From assembly GCA_029204225.1 (NCBI GenBank), contig CM055110.1, forward strand, positions 21,050,988 through 21,114,987: a DNA stretch of 64,000 bases. Reading direction: 5' to 3'. Origin of the DNA: Diphasiastrum complanatum (lineage: Eukaryota; Streptophyta; Lycopodiopsida; Lycopodiales; Lycopodiaceae). The notes beneath the pieces were generated by a model. The model made no database searches. It had not been told where the DNA came from and saw only the letters and a list, made by a program, of their open reading frames with translations. How positions within the stretch are numbered: position 1 is the first letter of the stretch; each line of letters starts with the position of its first letter. This document shows, piece after piece, positions 27,642 to 38,114 of the stretch. Position numbers and translations under genes: made by a program.

Positions 27642-28200
27642 TTAATTAGCATTCGTATTAATAAAAAAAGTATTTATATCTACAATCTTTGACTTTTCAG
27701 ACTTTGTACCACTAGAAGAAGTTGCTTCAGAAGTGGAGGGCACAACCTCTGAATCTTCAGAAATATGTAACAAAAGGAAAAAAACAAAAGCAAACTGAAA
27801 ATCGACAAATCTACATTTTTTTATTATGAATTGGACACTCATCTACAGACTTGAAATCATTATGTAACTTGGTAAACATTCTGTCAAACTTAGCTTTATA
27901 GATATGTTTGTCAAGTGCCACCAAGTACTGATAATGAATCATGTCCTTATTTTGAGATCTGAATAGCGGAGTACTGAGCAGAGACTTAAATCTGAGATAT
28001 ATCTCAGAAAATGCCTCCACACCAGGGCCCTCAGTTATAGAAGGTAGAATAAAAAGAAAAGAAGAAAAAAAAGATTTGAAATAGTCCAACCTATCAGCAA
28101 TACCAAATTCATTAAAAAAAGAAAACAAACTGGATTCAAAATTAGTCATTTTAAACAAAAATAACAGAACTAAAGTTCCAAATATCGTTGTCAGGTGCAA
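27642..28200 (-). pseudogene. Unrecognised reverse gene fragment
   Basis: The first stretch (28200-27811) contains FFNEFGIADRLDYFKSFF, a GPGVEAFSEIYLRFKSLL block and DKHIYKAKFDRMF. A second stretch (to 27642) is Ser/Thr/Glu-rich (SEDSEVVPSTSEATSSSG). The FGI...LD.F pattern recurs at about 35190-35260 (VFGIGSQLDLFIKLL), next to the H3-like exon, so the two may be paralogous starts. Function unknown. Confidence 0.35.
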
Positions 28201-28340
28201 ACTGCAGGTTTGTGGTTTCAGGTAGGAATTCGCCCATTAGAGAAACTTAGAGCCCAACGAGGGCCTTTGAAAAAGATGATTTTTTAGTTTTTTTCTTATT
28301 TTTGTTGCCATGTGGACCAATTGAAACCTTAGCTTCGGGG

Positions 28341-28357
28341 TTCTACGTAACGTAGAA
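28341..28357. repeat. Perfect 8+1+8 palindrome
   Basis: TTCTACGTAACGTAGAA. It lies in the non-coding gap between the 27.6-28.2 kb fragment and copia-2; otherwise 28201-28639 shows nothing. Confidence 0.6.
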
Positions 28358-28639
28358 TTTTCCAAATATCAATAAAATAAAAACTTTTTAAATATATTGT
28401 TGTTTCGTCGAGCAGCATGTAGAAATGCTATTGGTTGATGAGGCCTGCCCTTCCAGCTCATCACTTCTCGAAGAGACCCAAAAATATTGAAAATTAATAT
28501 AACAGATGGTTGAGATGAGAAAATCGATGTACCATTAATGTATATGCATTGTCAAACCATGGTTAACAGGGATAACCAGAGTTAATTTGTGGCGCCAAAT
28601 AGATCAGTGTTTCAAATTTCGGCAACTTTTCTCAGATTC

Positions 28640-29338
28640 TGTGAAAGTACTGTACTTTAGGACCATAAATGAATCTACAATAGATCCACAAGAGTGATTA
28701 GATGCTTGCTTGACAATCTATCAAAAAACTAGACACAAAAAAGTTGATCTAGATTGGCAATTTGACAAACAACAAGCATTAACAATCAAAAGCATTGATC
28801 AACAATGAAATCCGAGCCCACACGTGTGTACTACAAGCTGTAGTACGGCCTTCAACCTGAGAAACAAGTAGAAATTGATTTGGTTTCATTTGGATCACAA
28901 AAACTCAATGTACTTAGTGAACTAGCTTGAGATTGCCAATGAGCTCCAAAAAATTTTCTATCTTCTCACTATGGGAGCTTGGGATACATAGCAAATTCGA
29001 CTTCCTTCTTGAAGTTAGGTGGATTTCCAGCATGTAATAAGGAAGTTAACTCACCCTTCTTGACATAAAATGAAACCCTAGTCTATTTCCTAGAGTTATG
29101 CTTGGTCTGTAGCTAGTTGGTCAAATTTTCACCTTAAACTTAGGTGTAGGTCCTATAAAGTAGAGATGACCACCAAATAGACATGACTAACTCTCTTGAC
29201 TTGACCTAACCTATATTAGGAGTGGGTTGCCAGGCATCTTGGCCTTACATGTGAGGAACCCAATTATACACAATATTTACAATGTTCTACATGGTTTTTG
29301 ATCAAGCTAGATTTGCCAATTTTTGGCAATTCTTCACA
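28640..29338 (-). repeat. 3' LTR of copia-2
   Basis: Plus strand starts TGTGAAAGTACTG and ends AATTCTTCACA. AAATTTGAGGAG on the minus strand directly precedes it as a purine tract. Confidence 0.9.
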
Positions 29339-29546
29339 CTCCTCAAATTTAGCTTGATCTATCTACAACTCTCTTTCTAGATGAATGAATACTTTTAGAA
29401 GTGTCTAGAAAATCCAGCTACAAACAAGGAACTTTTGAGACTCCAATAGAGAATGATGTCCATGAAGGATCTTTCACCACCTCTTAAAGGATCCCTTACA
29501 AGATGTTCCAAATATGTGTCTATATACATGTAGCACACTTCAAAAA

Positions 29547-30761
29547 CTATACATCATGCCAAGCCATAGATTCCAAGGCATTTTGTGCACTTGAAGATAC
29601 ATCAATAAAACTATTAAGTGCATACATAATATTGCCAAAGACAACTTGCCTTGCTTGGTCCATATGATTGAGCCTAGATGGCTCCATCTTGATACTCAAG
29701 GTTCTTCTTGGAGTCCTCGGGTCTTGAGCTTGCTCCTCTACTTGACTTGACTCCAAACCATCAATGAATTGAATAAGGTGTTGATCCAAAGGTGCTTCTT
29801 CAAGTTTACAAATCTTCCACTTTTGAAAGATCACATTTCCATTATTGAAAACTTCTTTGATGGAAAACAAGTAGATTCTACACTCTCTACTTGAAGAGCA
29901 AAACACTACCATTATTCCTATCATTGAAGTAGGATAATGTTTGGTCCTTACATTGGAATGATCATGCTCAAAGCATGTGGACCCAAAGATTTCCAATACA
30001 AATGATGTTTCATCTTTTATGACACTATTCAAACCATTACAGAAATAGTTATCCAATGAAATTGCTTTATCAACAACAAATGGAGATTTGAAAGCATCTA
30101 ATTTCATTGTCTTGTCATAAAGAGTACTAAGCACCATAGATCTTAAAGATAAGCAACAAGTCACTCCATGTCTACTAATACTATCTAACAAGTACTCAAA
30201 GATAGTAGACTCTCCAATGCTCACCACCCTTGCAAGATGCATGCTTGAATGGACAATTTGCATGCAATTTGATGACTCGGCCATTGTCATTGAGGACTCC
30301 CTTGGAACTCTCAAGCTTTGAGGCTGATCCTCAAGATCCTCCTCCTTTTGATGCTCCTCCTCAATGCAAGCAAGATCACACTTTGCCACGATCTCCTCTT
30401 GAGTGATCTCCTCCTTTGCCAAGCTCATTCTTTCAAAAGCAACACTAGCTTCCAACTTAAACAATCTTCCATGTTTAAATCCCTTTGCAATGCAGACATC
30501 ATTCTTCAAGATGAAGCAAACATCATGCTTAAAGTGGACATCCAAACCACTTTCTAAGAGTAGACCAACACTAAGCATATTCTTGGTGATTGATGGTACA
30601 TAAAGGACATTTTCTAGATCCATGCATTTTGAGGATTCTAGACACAAAGAGATGGTGCCAACACCATCTATCCTACACTCTTCATCACTTACAGTATTGA
30701 CAAACTTTTTAGAAGTATTGAAAGAGTGTAAGGTTGAGAAAAAGTCCTTTTCACAAGACAT
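29547..30761 (-). pseudogene. copia-2 rearranged protease/integrase ORF
   Basis: 404 codons without a stop. The part after the deletion junction reads GASSHMS (protease motif lacking its catalytic Asp-Ser), then ENVLYVPSITKNMLSVG. Next come an acidic linker, a scrambled integrase C-terminal part (FGSTCFEH, EVFNNGNVIFQKW) and a second linker with QDPRTPRR, ending at the point where copia-1 RT begins (ALESMAWHDV). The integrase D-D-E core and all of RT and RNase H are missing. It cannot act as an enzyme; that it stays open despite about 4 percent LTR divergence is noteworthy. Confidence 0.8.
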
Positions 30762-30774
30762 GTGGGAGCTAGCC

Positions 30775-31537
30775 CCAATTTCTGCTTTGACTTGTCCGTT
30801 GAGCTTGATGCATCATCCTCTTCTTTGGCCACCTTTGGATGCTTCTTCTTTCCATTGGTCTTCTTTTTGCCCTTGAATGAGAAACTGGCTTTCTCATCAC
30901 CATCCTGCAAAGACAATGAACTCATTCTTGCCTTCGTGTGGAGCATCCTACACTCTTCAGCCACTAATACACTGCGAAGTTTTTCTATAGTTGGCAAAGT
31001 GTCTTGGATGGCAAAACTTTGGAACAAATTTGCAAAGTCATCTCCTAGACCATTAAGGACAATTTGTACAAGCTCTCCATCATGAATCTTCTCTCCAATG
31101 GAAGCCAACTCCCTATTTAGAGACTTGATTTTGAGTACATAATCCTGTGCACTCTCCTCACTTCTCTTCATGCTTTGCAAAATCTGATTTCTAAGCATGA
31201 GTACTCTTGAAGTGTTACTAGATTCATAGATTGGTTTTAAAGACTCCCCAGTCTCTTTAGCACTAATATATGCTGATACTTCTCTCAACAAATCATTGCT
31301 CACATTCATCTTCACAAAATGAAGTGCAAGCCTAGATCTCTTCTTGTATCTAGCTAACTCTTGTGCACCTAGAGGTTCATCTTCATCTTCAATCAAGAAC
31401 TCATGAAGGTCTTGGAGCACCAAGATTGACTCCATCCTAACCTTCCAAATAGCATAATTTGTAGAATTCAATCTCTCACTAGTTTCTAGAAGGTATGCTC
31501 CAGCAGATCCCATCTTACTAGTGACTTCTACAAACAA
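30775..31537 (-). CDS. copia-2 Gag, open but truncated before the zinc knuckle
   Basis: The frame opens with MFVEVTSKMGSAGAYLL; the ATG at the MGSAG position matches copia-1's start (MGSVGAYLL). It reads YAIWKVRMESILVLQ, MNVSNDLLREVS, LRNQILQSMKRSEESAQ, SIGEKIHDGELVQIVL and the basic KGKKKTNGKKK, with no stop. Where copia-1 has its nonsense codon, copia-2 has the glutamate (GEK). After DKSKQK a deletion removes the CCHC knuckle and the start of protease, and the frame runs out 86 bases later (30689). A core Gag without knuckle could still assemble in principle; that is inference. Confidence 0.85.
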
Positions 31538-31556
31538 GAAACAGATTTGATTGACT

Positions 31557-31890
31557 TGAAACTCACAAAGGTCTCACACTTGTAGTGTTTCACTCAAATT
31601 TGATTTCTAATCCAACAAATGGACTTATAATCACAGTTCTATCACTCCCTCACAAAGCTGGAATGAAGATAAGATGAAGTGAAAACTACTTCCAAACAAA
31701 TCTTGCCAAGAAATGGATTTAATTGTCTTTAGAAGCTCACTAAGGTCTCTCTCTTGTAGTTTTTCACTCAAATTAGATTTCTAATCCAACAAATGGACTT
31801 ATTATCTCAGTCCTAGCACTCCCTCACAAAGTTGGAATGAAGATAAGATGATGTGAAATCTACTTACAATCTAATCTTGTCAATTTTGGC
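31557..31890. repeat. Leader tandem duplication in copia-2
   Basis: Two copies about 172 bp apart share TTTTTCACTCAAAT, CTAATCCAACAAATGGACTTAT, CACTCCCTCACAAAG and GGAATGAAGATAAGATGA. Copia-1's leader has this segment once. Confidence 0.8.
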
Positions 31891-32305
31891 TATTTTGGAC
31901 AAAAAAATGACTTAATCTCTTTCTTCCTTCTTGGTGTACTTTCAAGACCTGTTTTTAACCTTAATAGGACTTGAACTCAGCCTAGAATAATTAGATTTTT
32001 TCAAACAAATTCAAATCTAATCAATGGCAAATGATCTTGGTAGATTATCCTAGGATCTCCACCAGAAATTACACCAACAGCTCACAAATTGAATTTTTTT
32101 GGATCAAATGAATACCATGCATTAAATGCAGGTTCAAAGGTGCCCATGCATGTGGACAGTATGGATTTCGACCCCTACCAAGTTTGGAATCAAATCTCCT
32201 GACCAAAATCAAGATTCTAGCTTGCCCTCTCAATACTAGTTTTTAGCACCAAAACTTGCTTAAAATGGATTTGCATTAGATCAATGGATTATGCTCTTGT
32301 ACTTG

Positions 32306-32317
32306 GCTCTGATACCA
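32306..32317 (-). other. Primer-binding site of copia-2
   Basis: Minus strand TGGTATCAGAGC directly after the 5' LTR end. Confidence 0.9.
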
Positions 32318-33018
32318 TGTGAAAGCACTGCACTTTAGGACCATAAATGGATCTGCAAAAGATCCACAAGAGTGATTGGATGCTCGCTTGACAATCTATC
32401 AAAAAACTAGACACAAAAAAGTTGATCTAGATTGGCAATTTGAAAAACAACAAGCATTAACAATCAAAAGCATTGATCAACATTGAAATACGAGCTCACA
32501 CGTGTTTACTACAGGCTGTAGTACGGCCTTCAACCTGAGAAACAAGTAGAAATTGATTTGGTTTCATTTGGATCACAAAAACTCAATGTACATAGTGAAC
32601 TAGCTTGAGATTGCCAATGAGCTCCAAAACATTTTCTATCTTCTCACTATGGGAGCTTGGGATACATAGCAAATTCGACTTCCTTCTTGAAGTTAGGTGG
32701 ATTTCCAACATGTAATAAGGAATTTAACTCACCCTTCTTGCCCTAAAATGAAACCCTAGTCTATTTCCTAGAGGTATGCTTGGTAGGTAGCTAGTTGGTC
32801 AAATTTTCACCTTAAACTTAGGTGTAGGTCCTATAAAGTAGGGATGACCACCAAATAGACATGACCAACTCTCTTGACTTGACCTAACCTATATTAGGAG
32901 TGGTTTTCCACGTGGCATCTTGGCCTTCATGTGTGGAACCCAATTATACACAATATTTACAATGTTCTACATGGTTTTTGATCAAGCTAGATTTGCCAAT
33001 TTTTGGCAATTCTTCATA
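32318..33018 (-). repeat. 5' LTR of copia-2
   Basis: Plus strand starts TGTGAAAGCACTG and ends AATTCTTCATA; the terminal CATA has mutated from CACA. Confidence 0.9.
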
Positions 33019-33294
33019 TATTCATGGCTTTTTGTCTACGCAAATTTTCAGATTCATAGTTCATTGTTTCAGATTTTGCATGCAAATTATGAATGGCGCC
33101 ATCAAGGAAGCCGTTACATGCCAATGTCTTTTTATCATTATAGAAAAATTGCATTCCATTATTAGACTATGGACACAAGTTGATTGCAAGAATCTATTGT
33201 GATATCAATAAAAAAAACCCATAAACGGGTTGTTTACAAGTAAAATGATTGTAATTTTTTATTTTTGGATGTCTCTTTATTTACAAATAGATCT

Positions 33295-34590
33295 CTATTC
33301 AGTCAATTTTTCTATATTTTCTATATCAGTATTAGGAACTGATAAGGCAACAACTCCTTCTATAATCTCGACCTCCTCTGTTTCGGGAAGGGCCTCAATG
33401 CCTTTTAAGGCAAGAGGAATATCTGCTACAAAACTGCCTTCCTATGTATTAGAAAGGAATTTTATTCCTTTTTTATTATAGAAAATAAGATCTGCATCCT
33501 GAGCAACCTGAAAGGCTGTTGAGACATGAGCAGCTTCCTTTTGAGGGCCCTCGATTGCAGGTGCAATGCTTACACCGTACTGGGCATAGGTTCTGATCAA
33601 CTCTTGCCGAAATCTATATACATCATTATGAGTATACGGCTCAAGAGTGAACTGTCATCACAAAACACGAGAATCAGCAAATTACAAACAATGATAGTAA
33701 TAAATTATGAATCAGAATGAAATGAACTACAAATAAATAGAATATTACCTTTTCAATATCTACATCCGTTTGTAAATTATACCATTCAAAAAATAGCTTC
33801 ATATTGTACAAGACGAACCATGCACAACTAAAAGTGTCTTTTTGTTGTACACACTACATATATAGAGTAAAAACTAGTAATATTATGATAAAAATTTTAT
33901 TTACGCTATGACGATACATTTGAATTAAAAGAGAAATACATGCATATCAGAGATAAATTGAATATACCTTGAGAGATTTAATGGTTATCTCTCCAATTGA
34001 AGTTGCCGTTGTCGGTATTTCCCGAACGACATCATGAAGTAAAGAATCAAATTTTCTATGTGTATTTGCAGCTGAGTTTAATTTTACACATAGAAAATTT
34101 GATACTCCCTCCTTATTTATCTTAAAAAAAAAAGGGTTCAAGTTCCAATGCCGACTGCAACAACCAAAATACAAATATCGATAAATTCATATTTATAAAA
34201 AAATTTCGTTCTTATTAAAACAATGAAACATGCAACAATCCAGATTAAAACAACAAAAACAAAAGAGCAATGCTTACTTATTTTCATATGGAATCAAATA
34301 GAATTTTGCCATAGGACTTCACTCGATAAAATAGACAGCCTTCTCAAAATTGGCTTCTTTCGCCTTTACCGCTCCCATGAAAAATGGACTAACTACAAAA
34401 ACTGTATCATGGGAATCGGAACTAATACTATTCTAAAAAAAAAAACTCCGGTCTCCATTGCATCTGAAATTTCTAAGGTTTTATCTTTTAGCTCGGCACA
34501 AAATCTGGGACCTAATCTAAAGCTTCTACGTGTATCTGGAAGAAAAAAATCAAAAAAGTTGTTGAGAAGATCAATTTTGTTAGCTAGGTA
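33295..34590 (-). pseudogene. Ulp1/C48-type cysteine protease, multi-exon, with nonsense lesions
   Basis: Four minus-strand segments splice in phase. Segment A, 34432-34278: SPFFMGAVKAKEANFEKA, an in-frame TGA, then KFYLIPYENN. Exon B, 34154-33968: RHWNLNPFFF... and KFDSLLHD. Exon C, 33853-33749: CVQQKDTFSCAWFVLYNM. Exon D, 33651-33295: FTLEPYTHNDVYRFRQELI, with a TAG at 33444-33442, ending at 33295. His (RHW), Asp (FDSL), Gln and Cys (Q six residues before C) match the C48 catalytic set, order and spacing. Coding upstream of A (FRLGPRFCAELKDKTLEIS) is shifted at an A11 run (34435-34445). C48 enzymes cleave SUMO-like conjugates or occur in DNA transposons. The H3-like exon lies just upstream. 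This copy is defective. Confidence 0.68.
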
Positions 34591-34669
34591 GGCCTCGTAT
34601 TGATTATAATGTTCAGAATAAAAAAAAAACCTAGGCTAGATCGTATGGAATTCTCACAAAAAAATTATG

Positions 34670-35140
34670 TCAGGAGCAGAAACAGAAGTGGAAACAATAT
34701 TTACAGATTTCTCTGTTAATTTGTCTAGCTCTTCTTGGGTAATCAACACTTCTGGTGATGAAACCTGCTGAGGAGCTAGACGATTAACAAGAGGAGGAAG
34801 GGGTGAAGATTCTCGATCTGAGTCAGATTCTCCAGCATTTGACTCAGAGCTCAGAAAGACACCGGGTCTCTTGACCAGGATACGTCTAGGAGGAAGGGAA
34901 GCAGTTGGCCTTCGAGATCAGCCTTCTTGGGGATAGCCTGCTTTCTCTTCCTCCTAGAGGTAGTAGGCATGTCAGTTCTATCCAGAGGTAGGTCTCTGGA
35001 GGTGCTCGCATTATCAACATGCAGGCCAGAATATCTGTCCTGAAGCCTTTTGAGAATGACGAAATCCTTTGGCATGATGGTGACACGCTTACCATGCACT
35101 GCCAAAAGACAAGTATCCTCAAAAAACTGGGACAGAAAAC
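34670..35140 (-). pseudogene. Histone H3-like C-terminal fold with long disordered tail
   Basis: After a CAG acceptor context on the minus strand (about 35135) the frame reads FLSQFFEDTCLLAVH and GKRVTIMPKDFVILKR. FEDT, L, A, H and KRVTIMPKD match the histone H3 end of helix 2, loop 2 and helix 3. The N-terminal tail, helix N and helix 1 were not found. A basic Ser/Thr stretch follows (TSRRKRKQAIPKK), then, after a frameshift near 34900, a Ser/Asp/Glu-rich tail (SSESNAGESDSDRESS, ITQEELDKLTEKS) to about 34670 and a GTGAGA donor-like site. Canonical H3 ends about ten residues after the KRVTIMPKD loop, so the tail is foreign. It may be the 5' part of the Ulp1-type gene. Confidence 0.62.
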
Positions 35141-35149
35141 TGTCAAAAA

Positions 35150-35300
35150 ATCAGCAAATAGACTCCAATAAGCTTGTGAAATGACGGAGAAAGCAACTTA
35201 ATGAAAAGATCCAATTGAGATCCAATACCAAAAACACCATCCAATAACACTACAAGAGGACGATTATCAAGGCTTTTTTTGAGTGTTTCTTTGAAAGATA
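35150..35300 (-). pseudogene. Possible exon upstream of the H3-like segment
   Basis: Minus strand reads TLKKSLDNRPLVVLLDG and VFGIGSQLDLFIKLLSPS, then a TGA near the next acceptor. It resembles FEFGIADRLDYF-type sequence at 28.1 kb, so it may be a shared first domain. Function unknown. Confidence 0.3.
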
Positions 35301-35519
35301 GTTTTTAAAATGAGTCACAAGGCAGAATGCTTGAGCCTCGGGTCTGGTGTTTGGCCTTGGAATAAGCCTATCAAATTTGAACTTGGTTTTGAAACATTTA
35401 TGGAGAGGGATATAGAGAGGGTTATAAATCCACTAAAGGACCTCGGAACATACATCGAAATATTGAAGCTAATTTGAGAGGTATACCGAGAATGAAGATG
35501 AATGCTGAGAATGAAAGTT

Positions 35520-35610
35520 AGACCACATGAATGTAGTGAAGTTAAAGTATATCTTGAAGCCATATATACCTCAGATCTAGAATATCCATCCGAATCAAGG
35601 CACAAGGAAG
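35520..35610 (-). repeat. Diverged copy of the exon boundary at 36030-36105
   Basis: The segment with CTCAG...AATATCCATCC and the preceding GACCACATGAATGTAGTGAAGT matches GACCAAATGAATGTGGTAAAGT...CTCAGAATATCCATCC. It is a partial duplication of the exon 4 donor region of the neighbouring gene. The rest of 35301-35911 shows no gene, apart from a short plus-strand open frame (35502-35699) with no recognised family. Confidence 0.6.
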
Positions 35611-35911
35611 ACTTGAAGCTTGTGAAGAAAGGATTCCCCAAAAATCCCAATCGTGTCAAACAACAACGGGAGGCCACTAAGAAGCTACATGAGACTTAAG
35701 GGACCTTCACACCTTGGGAGTGGTGGCCAAGGTTCTCCCATGAACATCATTATAACCCTGTCAAATGGTTCCATTCTATCCTAAAACTAGACTACGTGCA
35801 ATTGAAGATCCATGTAGACGACTTAACTTAAACAAATTATATATATATTGATACATAAATGTTCGAATTACAAATATATATCAGAATGAAACGCCTAATT
35901 ATTAGATTCAG

Positions 35912-37297
35912 CTAAATCGTCCTCGTCTGGCCATGGTCATCAAACTCATGTGATTGCGATGCATGAGACTGGGGCTGCAAAACGAAGACGTGTAAATTTT
36001 GTAAGTGATTTGTTAGAGTGTCCGACCAAATGAATGTGGTAAAGTCAAAATATAGTTGAAACCGTAATACATACCTCAGAATATCCATCCCAATCAATTC
36101 TCACTCCTTGTCTCTCCAATAATTCGAGTAATGATTGCAAGTTGTTGGAATATGCATACTTGTACTCCTCTTTTGTGAGAGACCGCTTTACGGCAAATTT
36201 CTGTATAAACCAACAAATTGGTGATTGTAATTTAATTTAAACAAATTCACAAATAAATATGAATTACGACAATATCAAATTCAACCTATGGATGAGAGGA
36301 GAAGGTTGGGGAGGAGTTTGAGTGGGAGTGTAACCAACAAGGGTTTGAATGGGAGAAAAAATGGGTGGAGTGGCCTGGCAAGAGGGATTACGGTGCCATG
36401 GAGACCCCATAGGGGGCGTGGGTACCGAAGAAGGAAAAATGTGAGGAGAGAGTGTGGTAGTGTCGGGATAATCAGGTGTGACAGATGTAGGATTCAAAGT
36501 ATCACGCGCCGTCCGCATTGCTTTCTGAGTTAGGGTTTCTCGAAGTAAAGAACTCCTACAATGAGGCCTGCTAGATAGATGTGTTGGACTCGAGGCCGCA
36601 TGAAGCATGACATCATCGGCGTCACCGCCACAACAAGAGCCGCCGCTGAGACGACTCCTCCTACGATCTCTCTTTTCCCGACCAGAATGTCGAGAAGAGG
36701 CACTGGCATTAGATTGCACGGAGGAGGGACTCCCGCCGGATAGACTCTCGTGGAAGGGGGAACACCTCGGTCGGAGGGTTGTGGAGACTGGATCTCCTCT
36801 CAACGAGAATATGTGGACAACCTACCTGAACTTCGTGCATCCCAATGAGCCCGTAGTCTCTCCATGATCTTGCCTGCATACAAAGGACACATACTCGTCA
36901 TGTGTCGAAGAACGCCCCACGACAGCGGACTGCTGCACAAACATTCCAAATTTTGATCATATAAAGATAGCATTTTATTCCAACATGTCTTATGAAAAAA
37001 CTCCAAGAGCAAAAATATTAAAAAAAATCACAATCAATAGTTAATTTACACAAATCGGTATAGGATAGACTTACAAAGTGGGTTCAAAAGTATCCCTTGC
37101 CGCCACTGCCCAAGTGAAAAGGCACGTGGTCTTAGTGGCTACCTCTCGCTGCTGTCTAAAACGTTCTGGATCATCTCCATACTCTTTTTATGACTACTTC
37201 CAGTCCTCTTTCTCCACGTGGGAAGGCCTGTCTCTCTCAGCTTTCACTGCATCTAGGATCTCCGATTTGCGGTGGCTCATCACAGCTCTCATGCGGT
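35912..37297 (-). pseudogene. Unrecognised multi-exon gene, 5' end cut by an LTR
   Basis: Exons in minus-strand order: about 37297-37075 (KSEILDAVKAERDRPS, two stops at WK*S*KEYG, QQREVATKTTCLFTWAVAA), phase 2 into 36932-36826 (SPLSWGVLRHMTSMCPL, GKIMERLRAHW), then a Pro/Ser-rich part at about 36800-36290 (PTPPMGSPW, YTPTQTPPQPS), 36200-36075 (KFAVKRSLTKEEYKYAYSNN, LERQGVRIDWDGYSE) and in phase 35974-35912 (SHEFDDHGQTRTI, stop). Canonical GT/AG sites bound most exons; the Pro-rich exon's right junction is unresolved. No family is recognised; the charged body with an internal Pro/Ser linker resembles proteins of plant CACTA-like transposons, weakly. A gypsy LTR starts at 37298, so the 5' end is lost. 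Confidence 0.45.
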
Positions 37298-38100
37298 TGT
37301 GGGCACTTTGGCATCTCTTCGACTATGGCTCCAACTAGTGTATGTTATGGCGGTCTCCCAACTAGCATGCACTATGGCTTAATCCAACTAGCATGGGGAA
37401 GGAAGCATGCTGGCCAAGGGATAGCATGGTGGTGAGTATTGTGAGCGCAAGATCCACTCTTTCTTGCATAAGCTCATCTTGTTGCTAACACAAACGAGAA
37501 AATACTATTAAGAAACCCTAGATTAATCACTATGGCTGCCCCCAACTAGTGGCTAAGATTAAATCTAAAGATGAAACCCTAATCTTACTTGAATCCCAAC
37601 CCTTAATTTGAGGCATTCCCTTCCAAACTAAGGTGGCTATCCTATACTCTCTCTTGAGGCTTACCCAACCAAGAGGAGACAACTAACTCAATAATACATT
37701 CCATACAATAGTTTACAACCAAAGGGAAGATCCACAATGGGGTGACACAAGAGAGATGAGAAGATCCAAAATGTAAAATTCCTCTACAAGTGGTCACCTA
37801 CAAATGAGCTCTCCACATGAACTTATACTTGGAGGCCCTTGTTTTACAAAGAACTGTCAAAAACTCAAAATCTGATAATTTAGTTAAGTTACAAGCCGTA
37901 GTAATTTAAGTACAGAACTAAGTCACTTACAATAGGATCCATAGGACAAACCCCCAATGCACCATATGACTTATTGTTATAAGTTAGGTTCCATGGGACA
38001 AACCCCAAATGGACCTAAGCTAGAGTCGCTTTAATTACATGACTTGAACTAATTTGAATTACCATATGGCTAGTATATTCACAAGGAATATTAGCCTACA
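37298..38100 (-). repeat. 3' LTR of the gypsy-like element
   Basis: On the minus strand starts TGTAGGCTAATATTCC after the purine tract and ends with GTGCCCACA. It matches 44107-44874 closely. Confidence 0.85.
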
Positions 38101-38114
38101 TTATCCCCTTTGTT
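38101..38114 (-). other. Polypurine tract of the gypsy-like element
   Basis: Minus strand AACAAAGGGGATAA immediately before the LTR start TGTAGG. Confidence 0.75.

Larger units (their letters stand above)
28640..33018 (-). mobile_element. Rearranged non-autonomous copia element (copia-2)
   Basis: LTRs at 28640-29338 and 32318-33018 (about 700 bp each, roughly 30 differences by eye) enclose 2.98 kb. On the minus strand the order is primer site, duplicated leader, open Gag, a rearranged protease/integrase ORF, a short purine tract and LTR. RT and RNase H are absent. LTR ends (TGTGAA/TTCACA), primer site and Gag place it in the copia-1 family. Flanking pentamers GATTC and TATTC match at four of five positions. 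It sits between reverse-strand genes at 27.6-28.2 and 33.3-35.1 kb and probably split one larger locus. Confidence 0.9.

Noticed and set aside
34851-35140. Intact canonical or centromeric histone H3 gene
   Set aside because: Only the helix 2 end to helix 3 part is present, with a foreign tail and a frameshift; no N-terminal tail, helix N or helix 1 was found upstream.
37298-38100. Host segmental duplication (37.3 and 44.1 kb)
   Set aside because: TG...CA ends, adjacent purine tract and primer-binding site show that the two copies are LTRs.
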